From the NCBI RefSeq assembly GCF_015533855.1, contig NZ_AP024154.1, forward strand, positions 809,001-873,000: 64,000 nucleotides of DNA, written 5' to 3'. Positions within the stretch are counted from its first letter, which is position 1. Every line of letters begins with the position of its first letter. Of this stretch, positions 17,203 through 26,426 are shown one piece after another. The translations under genes and the position numbers were made by a program. The notes beneath the pieces were generated by a model. It was not told where the DNA came from and did not search any database. It worked only from the letters and a program-made list of their open reading frames with translations. Source of the stretch: Echinicola sp. 20G (lineage in GTDB: Bacteria > Bacteroidota > Bacteroidia > Cytophagales > Cyclobacteriaceae).

Positions 17203-18729
17203 ATGAAAAATCACATAATAATTTTATTGTCTTTGATTACTTTAAGTATTTCAATAAATGAAAAAGCATTTGGGCAAAATGGATCTCTTGAAATCATCGC
17301 AGAATTGCCTATCAGACCCGGTGATGTTGCTGTTTCTAAATCCGGGCGCGTTTTTGCCACCATCCATAGTCTTGGAAGTAGAAACCTTCAGTTGATTGAA
17401 ATTAAGGGCAGAAACCGATTTGAACCCTTTCCAAGCAAATCCCTCCAAAAGAATGAAAATCCAGCAAGTGACCAATCTCTGGATTCACCTTTGGGGTTGA
17501 TCTTTGACAAAGAAGATAGACTTTGGGTGATTGACATGGGGCAAGAGCTTGGTAAAACCAGACTTTGGTGTTTTGATATTGATCAAAAGAAAGTTCTTAG
17601 AAAAATCGAGCTACCCGAAAGTGTTGCCCCTAAAGGCAGCTTTATACAGGATGTAGCTATTGATTATGAACACCAATGGGCGTATCTGGCTGACATCAAC
17701 AATCCAGGAATTATAGCACTGGACATGGCCACCGAAACTGCCCGAAGATTTGGTGGGGCTAAAGAGCTGGAAGCCGAAGATATCGATATGGTGATCGATG
17801 GCGAGTTGGTTTATTTTGGTGGGAAACCGGCCCGTGTAGCTGTCGATCCAATAACCATCAGCCTTGATGGTAATACAGTTTTTTTTGGAGCAATGAATGG
17901 AACCAACTGGTATAGTCTGGACGCACAGCTTTTTCGTGAAGGAGCGAGTGATGAGTCCATTCAAAAGAGTATTGTACGCTTGGGGGTAAAACCGATAAGT
18001 GACGGAGCATCTTCTGATGGTTTGGGCAACCACTATTTTACGGATCTTACTGCACATGCTATCACTCGATTAAATCCGGATGGAACGCTGGAACACATCA
18101 TACAGGATGATCGCTTGAAGTGGCCGGACAATGCCTATCTTGCTTCAGACGGCTCTTTTTATATTTCGGTTAATCAGCTAAATACCACACCTGCATTTAC
18201 AGGAGGGGAAGATGAAGGTAAACCGCCTTATTACATTTATCGCTTTAAACCTCAGTCACACAATAATGATATTCCTGTACCTGACCGAGTTTCAATTGAT
18301 GGCGGACTATCAATTAAAGAAGGCAATAAGCTAAAAGAAACAGCCTTGTATTTCTATGCTTTCTGGAATACAGGAAAGCAGGAATATCTGGACAGAGCTA
18401 TCTCGGAGAAGTTTATCGATAGAACCCTCCCGGAAGGTCGCCCACAGGGGCCGGAGGGGCCAAGATTTGCCTCCGATGCATTCAGAAAGGCCGTGCCGGA
18501 TTTGAGATGCGAGGTCAAGGATTTACTTATAACAAAGGATAAGGTAACTATTCGAATGGTGTTTAGAGGAACTCACCTGGGAGCATTTGCAGGAGTGGCA
18601 CCAAGTGGAAAACCCATTGAGTTTAACGCTATCGACATCCTTAGAATTGAAGAAGGAAAAATTGTTGAAAACTGGCATTTGGAAGATAACCTCAGCCTAT
18701 TTCAGCAACTGGGAGTCGTGAAGCTTTAA
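17203..18729 (+). CDS. Secreted MRJP/yellow-type beta-propeller fused to a SnoaL-like domain
   Basis: A 508-residue protein from the ATG at 17203, which gives a clean signal peptide ending near AFGQ; an in-frame start at 17173 overlaps the previous gene. Residues about 25-365 resemble the major royal jelly protein/yellow propeller (SPLGLIFDKEDRLWVIDMG, FIQDVAIDYEHQWAYLADINNPGI split by normal spacing, ending in a KWPDN segment). Residues about 375-505 resemble a SnoaL-like ester-cyclase fold (ETALYFYAFWNTGK, PSGKPIEFNAIDILRIEEGKI). I have not seen this pairing as a standard architecture. It would act in the periplasm or outside the cell; substrate unknown. Confidence 0.78.
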   Translation: MKNHIIILLSLITLSISINEKAFGQNGSLEIIAELPIRPGDVAVSKSGRVFATIHSLGSRNLQLIEIKGRNRFEPFPSKSLQKNENPASDQSLDSPLGLIFDKEDRLWVIDMGQELGKTRLWCFDIDQKKVLRKIELPESVAPKGSFIQDVAIDYEHQWAYLADINNPGIIALDMATETARRFGGAKELEAEDIDMVIDGELVYFGGKPARVAVDPITISLDGNTVFFGAMNGTNWYSLDAQLFREGASDESIQKSIVRLGVKPISDGASSDGLGNHYFTDLTAHAITRLNPDGTLEHIIQDDRLKWPDNAYLASDGSFYISVNQLNTTPAFTGGEDEGKPPYYIYRFKPQSHNNDIPVPDRVSIDGGLSIKEGNKLKETALYFYAFWNTGKQEYLDRAISEKFIDRTLPEGRPQGPEGPRFASDAFRKAVPDLRCEVKDLLITKDKVTIRMVFRGTHLGAFAGVAPSGKPIEFNAIDILRIEEGKIVENWHLEDNLSLFQQLGVVKL

Positions 18730-18765
18730 GGTTCCTATTTACAATTATTAAAACATTTTAAAATC

Positions 18766-19302
18766 ATGGAAAAATATCTAATTCCAGGCAGGGACGATGT
18801 GTCTGCCAGCGATCAGGTGTTGTTTGACACCTTAGAAAAAGGCATTGGCTTTGTACCTAATCTGTATGCTTACTATGCGAAAAACGCCACAGCTCTTTCA
18901 GATCTGTTGACACTGGAAAATAGAAAATCCAGCCTGAATGCCAAAGAAAAGGAAATAGTCAATTTGGTGGTGAGCCAGTACAATGGCTGCAAGTATTGTG
19001 TTTCAGCGCATACACAACTGGCATTGAAAAGAGGGTTTAATGATGAACAAATACTGGAGATACGAAAAGGGTCAGCAACCTTTGATACCAAACTTCATGC
19101 ATTGGCCGTATTTTCCCTTGAATTAGCCTCCAATAACGGACAGGTTTCCGAAGCAATTAAGGATGATTTCTTTAACGCTGGATATTCTGAAGCTAACATG
19201 ATCGATGTGGTAGTACTAGCGGGAGGACGAACCATTGCTAACTACATACATAACCTTGTTGGATTTGAGATTGACTGGCCTTTGGCTCCAGGACTTGAGT
19301 AG
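18766..19302 (+). CDS. Carboxymuconolactone decarboxylase / AhpD-like peroxidase-related protein
   Basis: A 178-residue cytoplasmic protein with the AhpD-type redox motif NGCKYCVSAHT (Cys75, Cys78, His82). Members of this family use the Cys pair and a nearby His to reduce peroxides or act as disulfide reductases. It lies 36 nt downstream of the MRJP fusion gene within the redox run. The length is typical of the uncharacterised peroxidase-related branch. Confidence 0.9.
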   Translation: MEKYLIPGRDDVSASDQVLFDTLEKGIGFVPNLYAYYAKNATALSDLLTLENRKSSLNAKEKEIVNLVVSQYNGCKYCVSAHTQLALKRGFNDEQILEIRKGSATFDTKLHALAVFSLELASNNGQVSEAIKDDFFNAGYSEANMIDVVVLAGGRTIANYIHNLVGFEIDWPLAPGLE

Positions 19303-19323
19303 TCATTACTGAACATCATTATT

Positions 19324-20307
19324 ATGAAAGGAACAACACATTATTTTTTAATTGCCTTGATTTTAGGTTTCACTCTGACATTCATAACGTCATGTGGTGA
19401 AGAGCATAGAAATGAGATAAAGAACGAGCAACAACCTACGTCAGCAGTATCACACTGGCCCAATGGGGCACGTCTGGTTGTTTCATTCTCTATGCAGTTT
19501 GAAACGGGGGGGCAGCCAGAGGGTGCCGAAAGCCCTTTTTCAAATAATCCGTTACCATCAGGATCTCCAGACCTTCCCGCAGAGAGCTGGTTTCGCTACG
19601 GAGGTAAAGAGGGTATTTACAGGATGCTGAAGCTTTGGGAAAAGCATGACATAAAGGTGACTTCCCATGTAGTAGGAGAAGCGGCGGTTAAATATCCAGA
19701 AGTAGCCAAGGCTATTGCCTCTGGTGGTCATGAAATCGCTGCTCATGGCATTGCCTGGGATGATCAGTGGAATATGACGTATGAAGAGGAGTTGGCCTTT
19801 GTGAAAAAGGGAATCGATACAGTGGAATCGATTACCGGAAGGCGTGGACGAGGATACAATGCCAACTGGTTGCGCAGAGGTCCGAATACGCTGAAAGTGC
19901 TTCAGGATTTGGATTTTCTTTACCATATCGATGACTTGAGTCGTGATGAACCCTTTATAACCAAGGTGAGAGGTGAGAATTTTGTGATCATTCCCTACAC
20001 CTTGCGCAACAATGACATAGTGAACATAGAAGGCAAAAGCTGGAGCCCCGATCAGTTTCTGGCACAACTTAAGGCAGAGTTTGATCAATTATATGTGGAA
20101 GGAGCAAGTCAGCGTAGAATGATGAGCGTGAGCCTCCATGATCGAATAGGAGGAACCCCTGCAGTGGTGCATGTTGTGGATGAATTTATCCAATATGCAA
20201 AATCTCATGAGGGGGTGGTCTTTATGCGGAAGGATGATATAGCGGAATTGGTGAAAAATGACCCTCATACACCTGTGGATAATTCTGAAAGGGAATTTAA
20301 CCGATAA
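19324..20307 (+). CDS. Polysaccharide deacetylase family lipoprotein
   Basis: A 327-residue protein with a lipoprotein signal peptide ending in the lipobox TSC (Cys24). The NodB-like fold is suggested by the segments SWFRYGGKEGIYRMLKLW, GGHEIAAHGIAWDD (His pair of the metal site) and RGRGYNANWLRRG, most like the PuuE-type allantoinase/deacetylase group rather than chitin deacetylases. It would act at the cell envelope on an N-acyl substrate. Its 3' end overlaps the start of the next frame. Confidence 0.85.
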   Translation: MKGTTHYFLIALILGFTLTFITSCGEEHRNEIKNEQQPTSAVSHWPNGARLVVSFSMQFETGGQPEGAESPFSNNPLPSGSPDLPAESWFRYGGKEGIYRMLKLWEKHDIKVTSHVVGEAAVKYPEVAKAIASGGHEIAAHGIAWDDQWNMTYEEELAFVKKGIDTVESITGRRGRGYNANWLRRGPNTLKVLQDLDFLYHIDDLSRDEPFITKVRGENFVIIPYTLRNNDIVNIEGKSWSPDQFLAQLKAEFDQLYVEGASQRRMMSVSLHDRIGGTPAVVHVVDEFIQYAKSHEGVVFMRKDDIAELVKNDPHTPVDNSEREFNR

Positions 20308-21520
20308 GTATTCAAACGTTTTGCAAAACACGAAAGTTATACCGCAAGATCATCAGGGAGTTAGTACACTCCTGGCATTTGCCCTCATACCTTTAGGCGG
20401 GCTTGCAACAGATATATTTATTCCTTCGCTACCTGCAATGGCTGACTCTTTTGGGGTTTCTCAAGCAGCCGTACAGGGCTTGATCATGGTGTTTATGATT
20501 AGTTTGGGGTTTAGTCAGGTATTTGCAGGAAGTGTCCTGGATAGCTTCGGCAGATACCGTATCAATTTGTTTTGTTTGCTGGTCTTTACCCTAGCTAGCT
20601 ATGGGATTACGTTGCAGTCGGATATTACCCTGATTTATTTGTCGCGGATTGTGCAAGGTCTTTCGGTCTCTCTGATCATTGTCGGTCGCAGGGCTTATTT
20701 TGTGGATGTTTATTCTGGAGAGCGCCTAAAAAATTACACCAGTCTATTCTCGATCATTTGGGCAGCTGCACCCATAATCGCTCCTTTTATCGGGGGATAT
20801 TTACAACAAGGGTATGGATGGGAATCGAATTTTTATTTTCTAGGCGTTCTTACCACTATCATCCTGATCCTTGAAATAATATACGGAGGCGAGTCATTAA
20901 CTGTGAAATCACCTTTCCGTGGCAGGAGCTTATTAAATACCTATAAAAACATGTTATCCACCCCGGATTTTAGTCTAGGTATACTTATAGTAGGGTTGAG
21001 CTATTCTCTTTTAGTGATTTATGGTATTTCCAGTCCCTTTATTATTGAGCATGTATATCACTTCTCTGCAGTAATAACCGGGTATAGTTCGCTGGCATCC
21101 GGGGCAGCACTCATGACCGGAGGTATTGTTTCGAAATTAATGATCCGATATCCCTTTCATCGCAAACTGATGATGGGGTCTATTCTTTCCGTTGTTGTTG
21201 GAGTTTTGATGTGCATGGTCTCCAAATTCTACAGCAATATTTATACACTCATTAGTCTAACTCTGGCATTGCATTTATTATCAGGCTTTCTGTTCAATAA
21301 TGTTTATGCCTACTGTTTGAGACGGTTTTCTACTAATGCCGGAACAGCCAGTGGGCTTACCGGAGGTGGTATTTATATAGTGAGTTCTATCCTGATTTTT
21401 GGAGTCATTAGGTTGGTCAGCATCGAGGGTCAATTAATCCTCGCTCTGGTCAATCTTGTATTGGTAGTGCTTATGTGTTTCACGGTGTACTTCTATTTGA
21501 AAAAGGCAAAAAGTTATTAG
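20258..21520 (+). CDS. MFS transporter, Bcr/CflA-like drug-resistance family
   Basis: A membrane protein with twelve hydrophobic segments. The first (STLLAFALIPLGGLATDIFIPSL split here as two parts) and the loop DSFGRYRINLFCLLVF are typical of Bcr/CflA exporters, with RIVQGLSVS as the family signature after TM4. The ATG at 20258 (420 residues) overlaps the deacetylase gene by 50 nt; a TTG at 20321 would give 399 residues and a more usual N-terminus. It exports a small molecule by proton antiport. Its place in the run suggests efflux of the toxic compound that the neighbouring enzymes handle. Confidence 0.85.
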   Translation: MTLIHLWIILKGNLTDKYSNVLQNTKVIPQDHQGVSTLLAFALIPLGGLATDIFIPSLPAMADSFGVSQAAVQGLIMVFMISLGFSQVFAGSVLDSFGRYRINLFCLLVFTLASYGITLQSDITLIYLSRIVQGLSVSLIIVGRRAYFVDVYSGERLKNYTSLFSIIWAAAPIIAPFIGGYLQQGYGWESNFYFLGVLTTIILILEIIYGGESLTVKSPFRGRSLLNTYKNMLSTPDFSLGILIVGLSYSLLVIYGISSPFIIEHVYHFSAVITGYSSLASGAALMTGGIVSKLMIRYPFHRKLMMGSILSVVVGVLMCMVSKFYSNIYTLISLTLALHLLSGFLFNNVYAYCLRRFSTNAGTASGLTGGGIYIVSSILIFGVIRLVSIEGQLILALVNLVLVVLMCFTVYFYLKKAKSY

Positions 21521-21631
21521 GTCCAGCAGAACCCTACACCTTACTTCATCATACATCCTCAATCAGACGGTTGAGTGGGTACTTAGAAAAGCTGGTTCAA
21601 CAAGTGGAATAAAAAATAAACATAAAAGAAT

Positions 21632-22204
21632 ATGATACGCATGATTACATTATTAGCCCGATTGCAACCGAAGTTTATATATGTTCTTCGGATTGCCGTC
21701 TTTATCGTCATGGGGTGGATTGGCGGCCTAAAAGCTTTTCAGTATGAAGCTGATGGTATTGTCCCATTTGTAGCCAATAGTCCTTTGATGAGTTTTTTTT
21801 ACGATCATCCGGATCAGTATCAGGAACATAAAAATAAGGAAGGGGAGCATGTACCGGCAAATATTGAATGGCATTTGGGAAATGGCACTTACACCTTTTC
21901 CTATTTTCTGGGAGCCTTTATTGTTTTCCTGGGCTTTCTCAATCTCTTGGGAATTTGGTTCAAAGAGGTAGGGTTAATTGCCGGACTCCTGACTGTTGGG
22001 ATGTCTCTGGTAACACTTTCATTTCTTATCACTACACCAGAAGCATACGTCCCAAATCTGGGTGGAGAAAATTTCGGATTTCCTTATTTGTCTGGTGCTG
22101 GCAGGTTGGTGATCAAGGATGTGATCATGTTAGGCGCTGGTTTGGTGTTGGCTTCTGAATCAGCAGCTCAATTTGTGTCTGGCCCAACTCCAAAAACCTA
22201 CTAA
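21632..22204 (+). CDS. DUF417 inner-membrane protein (RclC/YkgB-like)
   Basis: A 190-residue membrane protein with about four hydrophobic segments and the conserved DUF417 wording: YEADGIVPFVANSPLMSFFY, WHLGNGTY, TLSFLITTPE, GFPYLSGAGRLVIKD. In Escherichia coli RclC belongs to the reactive-chlorine resistance operon rclABC. A possible start three codons later exists. The presence of this protein points to hypochlorous acid or related oxidants as the stress handled by the run. Confidence 0.9.
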   Translation: MIRMITLLARLQPKFIYVLRIAVFIVMGWIGGLKAFQYEADGIVPFVANSPLMSFFYDHPDQYQEHKNKEGEHVPANIEWHLGNGTYTFSYFLGAFIVFLGFLNLLGIWFKEVGLIAGLLTVGMSLVTLSFLITTPEAYVPNLGGENFGFPYLSGAGRLVIKDVIMLGAGLVLASESAAQFVSGPTPKTY

Positions 22205-22205
22205 T

Positions 22206-22526
22206 ATGAGATCAGGATTAAAAGGAATCATACTTTTTGTAATTGCAGTTTTTCTACTGGCAACCAGTAAAAAAGACCTGTTGACCAGCAGTATTCAGGA
22301 ATGGCGCATTCGCAGGAAAATGATTTATGATGCATCTGAAAGCCAGCGTGAATTGGTGTTCGATCGAAAATCTCTGGAGTATGATAGTATCCACCAGCAA
22401 TTTAAAAATCCTGAATTGTACTTTGAAATCGTTCGACTTGGTTCCATTGATTTCAAAAAACACATGAGCTCCAATAAAAGAATAGAAGATAGTTCAACTG
22501 CTGAAAATGCATCAGAAAGCAACTAA
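22206..22526 (+). CDS. Small single-pass membrane protein, unknown
   Basis: A 106-residue protein starting at the ATG one base after the DUF417 stop (a longer TTG start exists inside that gene). Residues about 5-23 form one transmembrane or signal segment; the rest is charged, with a helical stretch (SIQEWRIRRKMIYDASESQ). I do not recognise a family. No flavinylation motif of the RnfG/FMN-binding type is visible. It overlaps the ApbE gene by 20 nt, so it is probably translated together with it. Confidence 0.65.
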   Translation: MRSGLKGIILFVIAVFLLATSKKDLLTSSIQEWRIRRKMIYDASESQRELVFDRKSLEYDSIHQQFKNPELYFEIVRLGSIDFKKHMSSNKRIEDSSTAENASESN

Positions 22527-23433
22527 TAAGTACTTGACCGAGACGCGGTTCATGTTTTACTGTCATGTAAAAATCAAGATCCCGCTTTCGTCCTCTGCAT
22601 CGGACATCATTGATCATTGTTTTGATCTGATGGATGATATTGACAGAAGTTACAATTCATATTCTGCAGGATCTCATTTTGATCGAATCAATAAAAATCC
22701 CGGGGAGTGGATAACAGTAGATAATAACACTATTTGGTTATTGAATGAACTCAATAGAATTCGCGACTTGACAAAGGGTATTTACAACATAGAAGTGATG
22801 CCATTGCTGAGAACTTGGGGATTTTATCAGGAGCAAGGATTAAACTTACCTCAACAGCGTGAGATTGATCAAATACTGGACAGAATTGGAAAAAAGGGAT
22901 TAGAAATGAATGGTAATCAAGTCGGAATCTGCAAAGGAACTGAATTGGTCACGGGCTCCTTTATCAAAGCTTTTGCAGTAGATCAGGTAGTTGATTTCTT
23001 GAGAAATGAAGGAGTTACTGATGCTATGATCAATGCAGGTGGAAGTACCATCTATGCGATGAATGATGAAGACCATCAAGACTGGAAAGTCAACATTCCT
23101 CATCCAACTTTACCTCATCATAATTGGCTCGAATTACCACTTCGGAATAGCTGCCTGTCCCTATCGGGGCGAAAGAACCATTTTATAGAAATCAATAACA
23201 AAAGTTATAGTCATGTGATCAATGCCAAAACAGGTTATCCCTCATCCAACCATCAGGCTGTCACCATTACACAATCGGCATTTAAGGGTGATATTCTTTC
23301 TACAGCAATTATGGCCAACGATCAGGATCTTCAAATAAATAAGAAACTGGAACAGGCCTTTGAGGGGCAATTTTCTTATTACGTGGTTCCTGAAAATGTA
23401 TCAGATGACGCTCCCAATTTCATCGTGTGTTGA
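22507..23433 (+). CDS. apbE: ApbE family FAD:protein FMN transferase
   Basis: A 308-residue protein with ApbE landmarks: the N-terminal SYNSYSAGSHFDRINKN, the GSFIKAFAVDQVVDFLR helix, the DAMINAGGSTIYAMN loop and the C-terminal SHVINAKTGYPS. ApbE attaches FMN covalently to Thr in proteins such as RnfD and RnfG. Most ApbE proteins are exported; this one starts at once with cytoplasmic-looking sequence and has no visible signal peptide. It overlaps the preceding gene by 20 nt and the RnfC gene by 7 nt. The RnfD protein two genes on is the likely substrate. Confidence 0.92.
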   Translation: MHQKATNKYLTETRFMFYCHVKIKIPLSSSASDIIDHCFDLMDDIDRSYNSYSAGSHFDRINKNPGEWITVDNNTIWLLNELNRIRDLTKGIYNIEVMPLLRTWGFYQEQGLNLPQQREIDQILDRIGKKGLEMNGNQVGICKGTELVTGSFIKAFAVDQVVDFLRNEGVTDAMINAGGSTIYAMNDEDHQDWKVNIPHPTLPHHNWLELPLRNSCLSLSGRKNHFIEINNKSYSHVINAKTGYPSSNHQAVTITQSAFKGDILSTAIMANDQDLQINKKLEQAFEGQFSYYVVPENVSDDAPNFIVC

Positions 23434-24695
23434 ATCAATTGAAGAATATGTTATTCATTCCAGACAAAAAACATTACTACAAAAACAACGACCTTTCGGA
23501 CTTTGCTACTCCCAAGAAGTTGCACATGCCCTTATTCGGATTTAAATCTCCTCTTGAACTCCTGGTGAGTAAAGGTCAACGTGTATTGAAATATCAGCAA
23601 CTGGCACATAAAGAAGGCCTATTTGGAAGTAGTGTTCATGCTCCGGTATCTGGCGTAGTTGGAGATGTCCTGACCATTGATGAATGGGATTATCTGGAAG
23701 TGTTTAATGATTTTCTAAATGAAAGTGAGGTTCCTTCCCCAATGAACCCGGAAGCCATTTCGATTCCGGAATTCAGACAAATATTGCAGGGTTTTGGCAT
23801 TGAAGGAAGCGGAGGGGCCAGGTTTCCTTCTACGGCTAAATATGCTATAGAAGCTGGTGATGTGGAAACTCTAATTATCAATGGAGCTGAGTGTGAACCT
23901 TATCTAATGGCAGATTATGCACTGATGAAAAACTATGCCCAAGAGTTGGCTCTATGCATTGCATTTATACAAAGACTCTTTAAAATCCCCAAAGCCATCA
24001 TTGGCATTGAAAATCAGCACAGAAACCTGAAACCCATTTTGGAGAAAGCATTGACTAATGAGGAAGTTATAGGTGGTGTGAAACTTCTTTCAGATTTTTA
24101 CCCGCAGGGTGGAGAGTTACAACTCATCAAATCTGTAACGGGGAAAACACTTAAGAAAGGAAGTATTCCTGCCAAAGCTGGAGTTATAGTCAATAATGTT
24201 GCCACCATCTACGCCATTTACAGGGCTGTATTTAAAGGTATTCCATACACAGAACGAATTGTTACACTATTTGATGAAGCATCCCAAAAAGGCAGGAACT
24301 ATTGGGTGCCAATTGGGATGCCTGTTTCAGCTATTTCAGATCATTTCTTCCGCCCTACATCAGAGCACTTTTCTTTGGTTATTGGTGGCCCCATGATGGG
24401 GCGATCCGTCCAGGACGAAGGCATGGCCATTCATAAAGGAAGTGGCGGAATCCTAAGTCTATACAAGTCATCTTATCAATCAGAAAACTGTATCGGCTGT
24501 GGTTATTGTGCTGATGTATGTCCTCAGAATCTGCTTCCAATGGAGTTTTCAAAAAATGTTGAAAAGCAGGATATAAACCAGTTACAAAACTACTATTTAC
24601 AAGACTGCATAGAATGTGGAGCGTGTGCCTATATATGTCCATCGCGGATTCCATTGGTTCAGGATATCAGAGAAGGTAAAAGATTAATGTTATGA
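23427..24695 (+). CDS. rnfC: RnfC-like NADH-binding iron-sulfur subunit
   Basis: A 422-residue protein. It has the N-terminal barrel-like part (HAPVSGVVGDV), the Complex I 51-kDa-like FMN/NADH region (GIEGSGGARFPSTAKY, INGAECEPYLMADYALM, QGGELQLIKSVTGK) and two 4Fe-4S clusters near the C-terminus (CIGCGYCADVCPQ and CIECGACAYICPS). It would oxidise NADH and feed electrons to RnfD at the inner membrane. The start is GTG at 23427 overlapping apbE, or ATG at 23448. Its stop overlaps the rnfD start by ATGA. RnfA, B, E and G are not present in the cluster. Confidence 0.92.
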   Translation: MLNQLKNMLFIPDKKHYYKNNDLSDFATPKKLHMPLFGFKSPLELLVSKGQRVLKYQQLAHKEGLFGSSVHAPVSGVVGDVLTIDEWDYLEVFNDFLNESEVPSPMNPEAISIPEFRQILQGFGIEGSGGARFPSTAKYAIEAGDVETLIINGAECEPYLMADYALMKNYAQELALCIAFIQRLFKIPKAIIGIENQHRNLKPILEKALTNEEVIGGVKLLSDFYPQGGELQLIKSVTGKTLKKGSIPAKAGVIVNNVATIYAIYRAVFKGIPYTERIVTLFDEASQKGRNYWVPIGMPVSAISDHFFRPTSEHFSLVIGGPMMGRSVQDEGMAIHKGSGGILSLYKSSYQSENCIGCGYCADVCPQNLLPMEFSKNVEKQDINQLQNYYLQDCIECGACAYICPSRIPLVQDIREGKRLML

Positions 24696-25762
24696 ATTCA
24701 TCACCTTTTATATCCGCTTCAAGCAGTACCAGATCGGTTATGATTGATGTGATCATTGCCTTATTGCCACTCTTAGTCATCGCCTTGTGGGCTTTTGGAG
24801 AGCGGGCATTTGTTGTAGTGATAAGCTGCATTCTTAGCTGTTTGCTTGTTAATGTATTGAGTGGCTATGTCATACTGAATAAAAGCAAAGTCTCAATGGA
24901 TGGTTCTGCAATCATCACCGGGATATTACTTGCATTTACCCTTTCACCATTGACTCCCTGGTATGTCTGTGTGTTTGGAGGATCAATGGCTATTCTATTT
25001 GGGAAAATTCTTTGGGGAGGGTTGGGCAAAAATCGGTTTAATCCGGCTCTGGTTGGTAGAGAGTTTATGACGGCCTTTTTTCCATTTATCATGAATGGAG
25101 GAAGTCTATGGGATACAGGATTATATGTTAACAATATAGATCCAGGTGAGTATAAGATTTTCCTCAGTGGGCACTTCAGTACGATCATCTATAACCCTAC
25201 AGGAGCCTTGGGCGAATACTCTCTGGTGGCTATCAGTCTTGGTGGCATTTATCTTTTGATTCGGAATAGAATCAGCTGGCATATTCCATTTACATTTCTG
25301 GTTACTCTAAGTCTCGTCCAAAGCTTATTACCCATAGGAAACACCATACAGTTCTCTACAGGTGGAGTACTATTAGGCGCTGTTTTTATGGCTACAGATA
25401 TGCCTACCAGTCCGACACACCGAAATGCCAAACTGTATTTTGGGATGATGTTGGGCCTGGTTATCTCCTTGTTGTTATACAGTGGTGTTCATCATGTCTA
25501 TTTATCCTATGGTATTTTGATTATGAATGCCTTCATGAAGCAGATAGGTGAAGTAATGAAGCCAAATGCGTGGGGACATAGCTTCCAAAAGGATACTTTA
25601 GAAAAAATCGGTCAAACTAGCTTTCATATTTTATTGATCACTTTTTCTGTTATCAGCCTTCACAAAGCTGATGTAATCAACTGGCTGATCTTCGGATATG
25701 CCGGGTATATGCTGTTCAAATTTTACGATCAGACTCAATTCAAAACAAGAGCATTATTTTAA
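24692..25762 (+). CDS. rnfD: RnfD/NqrB-like membrane flavoprotein subunit
   Basis: A 356-residue membrane protein with about nine hydrophobic segments. Family signatures include GGLGKNRFNPALVGREF (110-125) and the FMN-attachment region VFMATDMPTSPTH (231-243), with Thr242 the likely flavinylated residue by analogy with RnfD and NqrB. With RnfC it could carry electrons from cytoplasmic NADH through the membrane. Without RnfA, B, E and G it cannot be a normal ion-pumping Rnf complex. It is translationally coupled to rnfC and followed after 11 nt by an exported nitroreductase gene. Confidence 0.92.
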   Translation: MNSSPFISASSSTRSVMIDVIIALLPLLVIALWAFGERAFVVVISCILSCLLVNVLSGYVILNKSKVSMDGSAIITGILLAFTLSPLTPWYVCVFGGSMAILFGKILWGGLGKNRFNPALVGREFMTAFFPFIMNGGSLWDTGLYVNNIDPGEYKIFLSGHFSTIIYNPTGALGEYSLVAISLGGIYLLIRNRISWHIPFTFLVTLSLVQSLLPIGNTIQFSTGGVLLGAVFMATDMPTSPTHRNAKLYFGMMLGLVISLLLYSGVHHVYLSYGILIMNAFMKQIGEVMKPNAWGHSFQKDTLEKIGQTSFHILLITFSVISLHKADVINWLIFGYAGYMLFKFYDQTQFKTRALF

Positions 25763-25773
25763 AATCAAATCTT

Positions 25774-26421
25774 ATGAGAAACCTCATTTTCATTTCACTT
25801 CTATGCTGCATGGTGCTGTCCTGTCAGGAAGCCCCAGTGACCAAAATCTACAACGGAGAAGCCAAATCGGCTATCCTGGACAACATGCTTACCAGGCGAG
25901 CCATCAGGAAGTACACGCCCCAAACAGTAAGTAACGCCCAGATTGATACCCTGATGAAATATGCCATCTATGCCCCGTCATCGCTGAATAAGCAGCCCTG
26001 GCAAATCAGGGTGGTGAAAAACGAGCAGTGGTTGACAGAGCTGAATAATCGGTTTTTAGCCTACGCTGAAGGCAAGACATTTCAGGGAAGTGCTGCGCAT
26101 TACAAAGAACCAGGGTTTAGTATTTTTCACGATGCACCAGTATTCATCGTTATTGCCAGAGATAAAAACAATCCAGTAAGCAGTCTTGATTGTGGCATTA
26201 TCCTACAAAACATACTATTAGCTGCTCATGCCACAGGGTTAGGAACCTGCCCATTGGGCACTGTGGTTCCGGTGATGAACAGACCCGAAAACCGGGATTT
26301 ACTAGAAGCTCTGAATATCCCTGAAGACTATGATGTAGCCATTAATGTGGCTTTGGGCTACTCCGCGGAAAATCCTCCAGTGAAGCAGCGCTATGCTGAT
26401 AAAATCAAAATAATTGAGTAA
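25774..26421 (+). CDS. Nitroreductase family FMN protein with lipoprotein signal
   Basis: A 215-residue protein. The first 16 residues are a lipoprotein signal peptide with the lipobox VLSC (Cys17), so the enzyme is predicted to sit in the envelope. The nitroreductase fold follows: LTRRAIRKYTPQTVS (FMN phosphate-binding Arg residues), YAPSSLNKQPWQIRVV, and GLGTCPLGTVVPVM. Nitroreductases normally use cytoplasmic NAD(P)H, which is not available outside the inner membrane. Its position directly after rnfC-rnfD suggests that the Rnf pair supplies electrons instead. Substrates may be quinones, nitro compounds or chlorinated species. Confidence 0.88.
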   Translation: MRNLIFISLLCCMVLSCQEAPVTKIYNGEAKSAILDNMLTRRAIRKYTPQTVSNAQIDTLMKYAIYAPSSLNKQPWQIRVVKNEQWLTELNNRFLAYAEGKTFQGSAAHYKEPGFSIFHDAPVFIVIARDKNNPVSSLDCGIILQNILLAAHATGLGTCPLGTVVPVMNRPENRDLLEALNIPEDYDVAINVALGYSAENPPVKQRYADKIKIIE

Positions 26422-26426
26422 AAGTT

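Noticed and set aside
22206..22526. RnfG-like FMN-binding partner of RnfC/RnfD
   Set aside because: No SGAT-type flavinylation motif is present and the protein is too short.
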